15,667 nucleotides of DNA from Puniceicoccales bacterium (GTDB lineage Bacteria; Verrucomicrobiota; Verrucomicrobiia; Opitutales; JAIRKQ01), in contig JAISRG010000087.1 of assembly GCA_031273725.1 (NCBI GenBank), forward strand, positions 1-15,667, in the 5' to 3' direction. Below are positions 8,176-14,344 of the stretch, piece by piece (the first letter of the stretch is position 1; each line of letters starts with the position of its first letter). Made by a program: the position numbers and the translations under genes. The notes beneath the pieces were generated by a model, which made no database searches, had not been told where the DNA came from, and worked only from the letters and a program-made list of their open reading frames with translations.

Positions 8176-9489
8176 TCATGCTTTGACCTTGTAACATTGG
8201 CTGGTTCTGTTCCAATTTAGCATAAAGAAAAATGCACCTGCTACGGCACAAAAAACAAAGAAAATAAAGGTTGCATTCCATCCCCACTTATCGGCAATTT
8301 TCCCTACACCACATCCGGAAACCGCACTGCCCAAATATCCGAATGTTCCCGTTAGTCCAGTACCTGCTGCGGCTGCACGGCGAGATCCAAATTCTGCCCC
8401 TGACACACCCGCAAGAGTTTGAGGGCCATATACGAAAAAGCCTATGACAAAGAAAAACAGCGTGTTGACAAGAGTTGATTCGGACGGCATGTACCAAAAC
8501 ATGAATAGGGCAAGAATTAACACCACCATAAAATAGAATGATGTACAATTTCGTCGTCCTCCAAAAATTCTATCAGATGCCCAGCCTGCTAAGAAACCTC
8601 CTACAGCCCCCATCAATTCGAATGTCATGTTTATATAGGCAGCCCCCATAATGGTCGAATTTTTTGCCTCTTGTAAAAACGTTGGTGCCCAATTAAAAAA
8701 ACCCATCCTAATTACATAGACGAAAAAATTAGCCATGCAAACGTACCACAAGGATTTATTCGGTAGGATATGTTCAAAAAAAACTTCCCTAAGAGTAATT
8801 TCTTCATTGTCATCGTGTCCGGTATCATTGAGCAAGTTTTCTTTTTCCTCTATGGATGGAAGTCCCAGCGATTGTGGATTATCTCTCAATCTTTCAAACA
8901 GGAAAATTGCTAGCAATATAGCAAATGCTGCTGGAATGAAAAATACATATCTCCAACCAAACATTTCCAATATCCTCGACCCACCAAAAAGTATAATAAT
9001 ACTACCCATTTGATGCGAGGCATTGACGATTCCCCACTTTGTTCCTAATTCCGTTGGAGCATACCATTGGGTCATCAGCCTTGAAACGGGAGGCCATCCA
9101 GCAGATTGAAAAACCCCATTCAAAGCATAGAATAAAATAAAAACCCACATGGAGTTTGCCATTCCAATAAATATGCTACAAAGGGCAGATCCAATTAATC
9201 CTATCGGCATAAACCATCTGGCATTTGTTTTGTCGCAAATTATTCCGGCGAAAAATTTCCCAACCCCATAAATAAGTGCAAATGCTGTAAATACCCAACC
9301 AAGTTCCGCCCTGGTGTATCCAAATTCTGCTAACATCTTCGGAGTTGCCACTTGAAAATTCTGTCGAATCAGGTAAAATGTAGCATATCCAATGATCAAC
9401 GAATACATTATTCGCCAGCGCCAGTACTTATATTGACGGTCAATGACCTCAGGAGTTAACGTGGCATTATTTTTAATTTCAATTTTCAT
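8176..9489 (-). CDS. Organophosphate:phosphate antiporter, UhpT/UhpC/GlpT family (MFS)
   Basis: This 437-residue protein has the multi-helix layout of the major facilitator superfamily and the marks of its organophosphate:phosphate antiporter family. These carriers swap inorganic phosphate for glucose 6-phosphate, glycerol 3-phosphate or related esters across the inner membrane. The two arginines that bind phosphate in GlpT/UhpT are kept: R42 in FYLIRQNFQVA and R261 in VYVIRMGFFNWAPTF. GVFQSAGWPPVSRLMTQWY and LRDNPQSLGLP are closer to UhpC or chlamydial hexose-phosphate carriers than to GlpT, to my eye. A charged loop (about 212-232) separates the two halves. Substrate cannot be fixed from sequence alone. 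It lies upstream of truA and diverges from glgC. No Shine-Dalgarno sequence precedes the ATG. Confidence 0.88.
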   Translation of the reverse strand: MKIEIKNNATLTPEVIDRQYKYWRWRIMYSLIIGYATFYLIRQNFQVATPKMLAEFGYTRAELGWVFTAFALIYGVGKFFAGIICDKTNARWFMPIGLIGSALCSIFIGMANSMWVFILFYALNGVFQSAGWPPVSRLMTQWYAPTELGTKWGIVNASHQMGSIIILFGGSRILEMFGWRYVFFIPAAFAILLAIFLFERLRDNPQSLGLPSIEEKENLLNDTGHDDNEEITLREVFFEHILPNKSLWYVCMANFFVYVIRMGFFNWAPTFLQEAKNSTIMGAAYINMTFELMGAVGGFLAGWASDRIFGGRRNCTSFYFMVVLILALFMFWYMPSESTLVNTLFFFVIGFFVYGPQTLAGVSGAEFGSRRAAAAGTGLTGTFGYLGSAVSGCGVGKIADKWGWNATFIFFVFCAVAGAFFFMLNWNRTSQCYKVKA

Positions 9490-9708
9490 AATAGCTAAGA
9501 TGAAAGGCAGCCTGATACTATCTGACCAGAATGCAATTTTTTTACTAGCAAGCAGTAAATTTTTCTTTTGGGTCTAACCTGAAGATAAAAAATTAATCAA
9601 ATTTACACATGATTAAAAAATTTTTCTTGATTTTTTAATTTCAAGAATTTTCGACAAATTTTTTTTCAAAATTGACTTTTTTTTTACATTGCTCATCATT
9701 GATATCCG
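9490..9708. promoter_or_regulatory. Divergent intergenic control region with nested inverted repeats
   Basis: The 219-base, very AT-rich spacer separates the antiporter gene (minus) from glgC (plus), so both start signals should lie here. Two inverted repeats overlap: ATTAAAAAA at 9612-9620 with TTTTTTAAT at 9631-9639, and TTCTTGA at 9624-9630 with TCAAGAA at 9641-9647, each with a 10-base loop. A TTGACT at 9672-9677 with CATCAT 16 bases further on is a weak sigma70-like candidate for glgC, but it would place the transcription start almost at the ATG. I found no convincing promoter for the antiporter. Whether the inverted repeats are operators or AT-rich chance is open. Confidence 0.4.
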
Positions 9709-10989
9709 ATGAGGAGTAATGTCTATTGTGTAATATTAGGAGGAGGACGCGGAGACAGATTATATCCTCTGACTAAAACACGCTGTAAGCCTGCGGTTCC
9801 CCTGGCCGGAAAATATAGATTGATAGACATTCCCATAAGCAATTGCCTGAATTCTGGGCTCTCAAAAATTTACATTTTGACACAGTTTAATACCCGGTCT
9901 TTGCATAGGCACATAGAAACAACCTATAGATTTGATACATTTGGAAATAGCACCATTGAAATCTTTTCTGCCGAACAGACCAATAGTCAGGGAGAACAAT
10001 GGTACATGGGAACCGCCGATGCCGTGAGGAAAAATCTAAAATATATTAACTCCAGGCCCGATGATATCATTTTGATCCTTTCCGGTGATCAACTGTACCG
10101 CATGAACCTATTAGATTTAATTGAAAAGCACTATGACTCCTGTGCAGATGTAACCATCGCAGCGAAAGCAATCCCAGAACATAAAATTTCTTCATTTGGG
10201 ATAATGGAAATTGACCATTCATTGAACATTAAAAACTTCATCGAAAAACCCCAATATCCAGAATTGGTAAAACATTGCATATTGCCGGCTAATATTAGAA
10301 GCACTCTTGGGGATAAAAGCAATACAAACTATTATCTTGCATCCATGGGGATATATGCCTTTACATCGAAAACACTAATGGAAGTTCTTTCGGGCGATGA
10401 AGGTGATTTTGGAAAGGATATATTGCCTGGAATGCTCAATAGGTATAAAATGGGGGGTTATGTTTTTGATGGTTTTTGGGAAGACATAGGGACAATCGGG
10501 TCTTTTTTTGAAACCAATCTCATGCTCACAGATGTGGTCCCAGAGTTTGATTTTTTTGATGCTGAAAACCCCATTTATACGCGTGCTCGCTATCTCCCAG
10601 CTTGTAAAGTGAACAGTTGCCGCGTTGAAAAAACGTTATTGTCGGATGGTTGTATTATAACCGATGCTACCCTTAACCGATGTGTTATTGGCCTTAGATC
10701 GGTCATAAGGAAAGGGACATACCTAGAGAATGTTCTGATGTTTGGGGCAGATTATTTTGACTATCCAACTACATCAAGTAAAGTAACAGATTCTCCCATT
10801 CTCCTCGGCATTGGGGAAAATTCAATTATAAAAAATACCATCATCGATAAAAATGCTAGAATTGGGAACAACGTATACATTACCCCTCATGGAAAGCCGG
10901 AAGGCTATGAACACAATGGAATATACGTGAAAGACGGAATTCTTTGTATTACGCGCGATGCGGAAATTCCTAACAACACCGTAATTTAA
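9709..10989 (+). CDS. glgC: Glucose-1-phosphate adenylyltransferase (ADP-glucose pyrophosphorylase)
   Basis: GlgC makes ADP-glucose from glucose 1-phosphate and ATP, the committed step of bacterial glycogen synthesis. The 426-residue protein has the nucleotide-binding loop GGGRGDRLYPLT (11-22), the block CKPAVPLAGKYRLIDIPISNC, GTADAVRKN, the substrate-binding FIEKP, FWEDIGTI, and a C-terminal left-handed beta-helix region (hexapeptide-like repeats from about residue 300). The N-terminal blocks resemble cyanobacterial and plant enzymes. ATG 9709 has no Shine-Dalgarno sequence upstream; an AGGAG sits just inside the gene, followed by an out-of-frame ATG that ends after four codons. No glgA, glgB or glgP lies in the window. 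The divergent antiporter could supply its sugar phosphate after phosphoglucomutase. Confidence 0.96.
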   Translation: MRSNVYCVILGGGRGDRLYPLTKTRCKPAVPLAGKYRLIDIPISNCLNSGLSKIYILTQFNTRSLHRHIETTYRFDTFGNSTIEIFSAEQTNSQGEQWYMGTADAVRKNLKYINSRPDDIILILSGDQLYRMNLLDLIEKHYDSCADVTIAAKAIPEHKISSFGIMEIDHSLNIKNFIEKPQYPELVKHCILPANIRSTLGDKSNTNYYLASMGIYAFTSKTLMEVLSGDEGDFGKDILPGMLNRYKMGGYVFDGFWEDIGTIGSFFETNLMLTDVVPEFDFFDAENPIYTRARYLPACKVNSCRVEKTLLSDGCIITDATLNRCVIGLRSVIRKGTYLENVLMFGADYFDYPTTSSKVTDSPILLGIGENSIIKNTIIDKNARIGNNVYITPHGKPEGYEHNGIYVKDGILCITRDAEIPNNTVI

Positions 10990-11001
10990 GATAAAAAAAT
11001 A

Positions 11002-11033
11002 AAAATATTCTGGATCAACCCTAAAAATATTTT
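11002..11033. terminator. Weak AT-only hairpin after glgC
   Basis: AAAATATT (11002-11009) and AATATTTT (11026-11033) form an 8-bp inverted repeat with a 16-base loop, 12 bases after the glgC stop. The stem has no GC pairs, so it would be a poor intrinsic terminator. It could be chance in AT-rich DNA. Confidence 0.2.
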
Positions 11034-11045
11034 AATGTTTTTAAC

Positions 11046-11050
11046 AGGAG
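11046..11050 (+). promoter_or_regulatory. Ribosome binding site deciding the TTG start of the exported kinase
   Basis: AGGAG lies 8 bases before TTG 11059. It supports this start, which includes the signal peptide, over the internal ATG codons at 11104 and 11200, which have no comparable site and would give a cytosolic protein. Confidence 0.65.
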
Positions 11051-11058
11051 TTTGATTT

Positions 11059-11886
11059 TTGAAAAGTTTACTGAAAGTATTTGTATTTGTTGGTATTGTG
11101 CTCATGGTTGGAAGCGTGTTCGGAGAAGATGTTTTACTACCAGAACCATTAGAAAAAGAAATAAAACAACCAACGGGAGCAGTTATTAGCGAAAAGCGTA
11201 TGAGCATAGAACAGAGCGAATTGATGGCTAAAACCTTGTTTGATAACATATGGGAAGAACTATGTGACAAGTTCGGTGAAAGAAATTTGAGATTTCCAAA
11301 GCAAGTGGTTTTTCTCAATGGTGCGCCAGGCGCAGGGAAGGGGACAAATACCGCGAATGTTATGCGTGCCCTAGAAATTCCTAGCCCACCCATTGAAGTT
11401 AGTTCTCTATTGACCACACCAGAGTGCGAATCTTTGAAAAAGCAAGGGTTGCTTGTCGGCGATGACATCGTAATTTCACAGGTGATGTATGAGTTGTTAA
11501 AGCGTGAAAATCGCAGGGGAATTATAATAGATGGATTTCCCAGGACCATTGTTCAGGCATTTTTTTTGAAAAATTTAATATACAAGCTACATGATCTTAA
11601 CGATAAAAAGCCAACTGGTTTTAAATTAGTAAAGTTTTCTGTGTCGCGCGCGACAAGCATAGAAAGGCAGATATCACGTGGAGCTAAGGCCATTGAAGAG
11701 AATAAACCAGTTAGGGCAACCGATATGTCATTTGAGGCAGCGGAGCGTAGATATCAAATCTACGAAGATTCAATAAACATCTGTATGGAAATTTTACGGG
11801 ATGACGTACCAATTTACGACATCAATGCCGAAGGTACTTTTGAAGAGGTAAGACGTCGCACGTTCGATATTTTGTCAGACAAGTAA
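11059..11886 (+). CDS. Adenylate-kinase-like nucleoside monophosphate kinase with signal peptide
   Basis: The 275-residue product begins with a strong signal peptide: MKSLLK, a hydrophobic core to about residue 19 and a small-residue end (VFG, then Glu-Asp at 23-24). There is no lipobox. The kinase part starts near residue 80: P-loop GAPGAGKGT (88-96), an NMP-binding region with SSLLTTPE and LLVGDDIV, IIIDGFPRT (156-163), and a LID/core region with SRATSIERQISRG and RATDMSFEAAERRYQIYEDS carrying the expected arginines. The LID has no zinc-finger cysteines. Adenylate kinases balance AMP, ADP and ATP and are normally cytosolic, so an export signal is odd. I recall similar kinases in Opitutae but cannot say whether they are exported. 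The acidic residues 23-79 are unassigned. Start: TTG with AGGAG 8 bases upstream. Confidence 0.8.
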   Translation: MKSLLKVFVFVGIVLMVGSVFGEDVLLPEPLEKEIKQPTGAVISEKRMSIEQSELMAKTLFDNIWEELCDKFGERNLRFPKQVVFLNGAPGAGKGTNTANVMRALEIPSPPIEVSSLLTTPECESLKKQGLLVGDDIVISQVMYELLKRENRRGIIIDGFPRTIVQAFFLKNLIYKLHDLNDKKPTGFKLVKFSVSRATSIERQISRGAKAIEENKPVRATDMSFEAAERRYQIYEDSINICMEILRDDVPIYDINAEGTFEEVRRRTFDILSDK

Positions 11887-11936
11887 AATTCAGAATAAAA
11901 CCTATGGTGCGTAGGAATTAGGAGGCCAATGAGGGT

Positions 11937-12208
11937 TTGAGACCTGTAGACTCGTTAAAACAGATTATTGGTGACAAACTGCAAATCGCTGGTTGGGGCC
12001 AAAAGATCAATGCGCCAATCTTGCCATAGCACTGGCTGGAAATGAAACTGGTGGCGTAGAATTGTTAAAAGAGTTGCTTAGTGGTGACATGCCAAAGCTT
12101 CAACTGAAGGGTTATGGTGGTAATTGCCTCAAGTCCAAAACGAAGGCCCTAGAACTGCTCAAAGTAGGCGATGATACCATAGCCGAATTAAAGAGGCTCA
12201 TATTCTAG
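11937..12208 (+). pseudogene. Short frameshifted paralogue of the downstream repeat protein
   Basis: A GGAGG at 11921-11925 precedes a possible TTG start at 11937. From there one frame reads about 20 residues ending DKLQIAGWG, and then soon stops. The next frame, from about 11994, continues the same repeat pattern (GPKDQCANLAIALAG) to the TAG at 12206-12208. Adding one base near 11999-12001 would join them into about 90 residues matching the large repeat gene: ETGGVELLKELL against its EMGGVDLLEQLI, and KTKALELLKVGDDTIAELKRLI against its RTKALELLSG...LAELKSLI. It thus looks like one to two repeat units plus the C-terminal cap, broken by a 1-base deletion. A sequencing error or a real frameshift could give the same picture. 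It starts 50 bases after the kinase gene and may share its transcript. Confidence 0.6.
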
Positions 12209-12279
12209 CCGTTGAATTCCTGCATTTGTGTGGCGCGTCCCAACTTTTCAGGAGAAGCACTGGGATTTTTGTAAAAAAT

Positions 12280-12308
12280 TTGACGTTTTTATTAAAAACG
12301 CGTAAACT
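12280..12308 (+). promoter_or_regulatory. Sigma70-like promoter of the repeat-protein gene, with palindrome in the spacer
   Basis: TTGACG (12280-12285, 5 of 6 to consensus) and TAAACT (12303-12308, 4 of 6) are 17 bases apart and lie 25 bases before the ATG. A perfect inverted repeat, CGTTTTT-ATT-AAAAACG (12284-12300), fills the spacer and touches the -35 box, the position where a repressor could act. AAGGA at 12320-12324 is a Shine-Dalgarno sequence 9 bases before the start. Confidence 0.55.
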
Positions 12309-12333
12309 TTATGTAATTTAAGGAATAGTTTTT

Positions 12334-13857
12334 ATGGGCAGAGAATTAACCCAAACATCAGTCGGACAATCGACAGTCGTACAACCGACAGGCGCAAGTC
12401 CAATAGGTAGACTTCGTAGCATGATTGGCGTGCCGCTATCTAGGGCCATTAGCACTTTTGCAGGCTTTATTATGTCTCTCATAGAAGGAAAAAGTTTGAC
12501 GGAACGCACAGTTACAGTGCCTCCTGATCCACAAGAAAGTGCATCCGCTGGTACAGATAACATCGACACTATGATTGAGCAAAACCCAGGACAGTTAGCA
12601 CAGTTGCTTATTGATAATAAATCGCAAACCAATGACTGGAAACCAGATCAATTCCATAAGCTTGCCATGAAACTGGCTGAGAATGAAATGGGTGGCGTAG
12701 ACTTGTTAGAACAATTAATTGATGAAAAAAAATTGCAAACCAATGACTGGAAACCAGATCAATTCCATAAGCTTGCCATAGCACTGGCTATAAATAAAAA
12801 TTATAACAATAAATATGGTAGCATGGTCTTGTTAGAACAATTAATTAAGGATGGCAAATTGGAAAACTTTAAACCGCAAGAATTATCAAGCGAAGATGCA
12901 AACAAATTTGCCATAGCATTGGTTCGGGCTGGAAAGGAGGGCGCAACCCTGTTAGCGACGTTGATTGAGAAAGGCCAATTGCAAATCGATGGATGGGGAC
13001 CAGTGCAACGCCACGATCTTGCCATGAGACTGGCTTATGCTGGAAAGGAGGGAGCAACCCCGTTAGCGACGTTGATTGAGAAAGACCAATTGCAAATCGA
13101 TGGATGGGACGAAAATCAATGCTACAGGCTTGTTTCCGCGCTGGCTGATGCTGAAAAGGAGGGCGCAAAAGTGTTAGGGTTGTTGATTGAGAAAGGCCAA
13201 TTGAAAACCGATGGATGGAACGCATTGCAATGCAACAGGCTTGTTGGCGCGCTGGCTAAGGCTGGAAAGGAGGGCGCAAAATGGTTAGGGTTGTTGATTA
13301 AAGATGACAAATTGAAAAACCTTACATTGAACCCAGAGCAATGCAACGAGCTTGCTGCCGCTCTGGTTGAGAAAGACCCAATCTTGTTAGCAAGGTTGCT
13401 TCGTGACAACTTGCAAGGACTTACATTGGACGAAATGCAATGCAACACGCTTGCCATGAAATTGATTGTGGCTGGAAGTACTGGTCCTCATTGTTTAAGT
13501 GCGTTGCTTATGAAAGACAAATTGCAGCAGTTTCGACTGCTGGGTTGTAATGGTACCGACGACTCCAGAACGAAGGCCTTAGAGCTGCTCAGCGGAACCA
13601 CTCCAAACATAGCCAAATTAGCCGAATTAAAGAGTCTCATTGACATCGGCTTAAAAAATAGGCTCATTTACGTAGCCAAATCAAATATAACCAAATTAAG
13701 GGGGCTCATTGACACAGCCGGAACAAACATAACCGAATCAAAGAATTCCATCATGGACAAATTAAATGGGTTCATTGGGGGAATTAAATCCTGGATATCA
13801 AACCATTCTGACCCCGAACCCGATGAGGGGATTGAATTAGATGATGATATTATATAG
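12334..13857 (+). CDS. Tandem helical-repeat protein, 37-residue units (function unknown)
   Basis: I do not recognise a family. The 507 residues fall into: a Ser/Thr/Gln-rich leader (1-25); a hydrophobic stretch IGVPLSRAISTFAGFIMSLI (31-50) that may be membrane-active; a linker (51-84); about nine repeats (85-400); a cap with RTKALELL (about 401-421); a second run of xxKLxxLID-like motifs (425-480); and an acidic end. Typical units (204-240, 241-277, 278-314) are exactly 37 residues, consensus LLxxLIEKxxLQxDGWxxxQCxxLAxALAxAGKEGA. That reads as two helices and a turn, so an alpha-solenoid used for binding is likely. No signal peptide is obvious. It has its own promoter and a good AAGGA site. 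A broken short paralogue lies upstream. An effector or host-binding role is a guess from repeat architecture. Confidence 0.75.
   Translation: MGRELTQTSVGQSTVVQPTGASPIGRLRSMIGVPLSRAISTFAGFIMSLIEGKSLTERTVTVPPDPQESASAGTDNIDTMIEQNPGQLAQLLIDNKSQTNDWKPDQFHKLAMKLAENEMGGVDLLEQLIDEKKLQTNDWKPDQFHKLAIALAINKNYNNKYGSMVLLEQLIKDGKLENFKPQELSSEDANKFAIALVRAGKEGATLLATLIEKGQLQIDGWGPVQRHDLAMRLAYAGKEGATPLATLIEKDQLQIDGWDENQCYRLVSALADAEKEGAKVLGLLIEKGQLKTDGWNALQCNRLVGALAKAGKEGAKWLGLLIKDDKLKNLTLNPEQCNELAAALVEKDPILLARLLRDNLQGLTLDEMQCNTLAMKLIVAGSTGPHCLSALLMKDKLQQFRLLGCNGTDDSRTKALELLSGTTPNIAKLAELKSLIDIGLKNRLIYVAKSNITKLRGLIDTAGTNITESKNSIMDKLNGFIGGIKSWISNHSDPEPDEGIELDDDII
12586..13533 (+). repeat. Tandem 111-bp coding repeats
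   Basis: The repeats of the 507-residue protein are also visible as DNA. Bases 12624-12668 recur unchanged at 12735-12779 (45 of 45), and 12951-12997 recur at 13062-13108 with one difference in 47; both pairs are exactly 111 bp apart. Outer units (42, 41, 34 and 36 residues) have drifted in length. High identity between neighbours suggests recent duplication or gene conversion. There are no spacers and the reading frame is kept, so this is not a CRISPR array. Confidence 0.85.
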
Positions 13858-13861
13858 TGTA

Positions 13862-14344
13862 CTAGATAGAGATAGTCCCATAATTAAGATTGAGAGCGAT
13901 AGAAAGTCTGTCATAAAAATTAGCAATATGGCGCCAGAGGTGGGAGAGTTTATTTTTGAGCCAAGCCCAGTAATTCTCGATGTGGTTAAGATCTGGCGAA
14001 TAGGGCGGCAAATAAAGCAGTTGGCAACCGACATTTTCGATAATCTTGCGAATACGAGGGGATTTATGGAATTCGGCGTTATCCATGAACAATTTGTCCG
14101 GGACGCAATTCTGGGCATAAAATTTTTTCCAACCAAATGCAAAAATTGTCGGTATTCGTGTAATCATCGAAGTAAAACGGGGAATTTTCCCACAACGAAT
14201 CCCTGCGATAACTGTCGTCCGCCCATGGCGGGCAGCTCCACTTCTTTTCTTATTGATAATTTTTATTATCGACTTTCCTTTGCCATTAACCAACAATATG
14301 GAGCCACGTATATGGTATGGCAAAAAAATTGCCAATGTAATCAT
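13862..14344 (-). pseudogene. IS630-family transposase, C-terminal remnant
   Basis: The 160-residue frame carries the end of an IS630/Tc1-mariner type DDE transposase. D88 in LFMDNAEFHK and E123 in YLPPYSPDLNHIENYWAWLK are separated by 34 residues, the D34E spacing of this group. RSGAARHGRTTVIAGI (about 34-49) fits the strand before the second aspartate. The helix-turn-helix half and the first catalytic aspartate are missing: upstream the frame soon meets a stop, and the sequence before residue 21 fits the family poorly. I found no terminal inverted repeats, so the element is almost certainly dead. It lies 4 bases from the stop of the convergent repeat gene, and its apparent ATG shares the ATGA with the stop of the next gene. 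Confidence 0.8.

Noticed and set aside
9719..9733. Out-of-frame ATG just after AGGAG inside glgC, perhaps the true start or a leader peptide
   Set aside because: It ends after four codons, the AGGAG is only 2 bases away, and the ATG at 9709 gives a normal GlgC N-terminus.
10986..11549. 187-codon minus-strand frame opposite the kinase gene
   Set aside because: It mirrors a strong kinase coding sequence with P-loop and IDGFPRT motifs; composition is that of an antisense shadow.
12586..13533. Regular 111-bp repeats that might suggest a CRISPR-like array
   Set aside because: The repeats are contiguous, in frame and protein-coding, with no unique spacers and no cas genes nearby.
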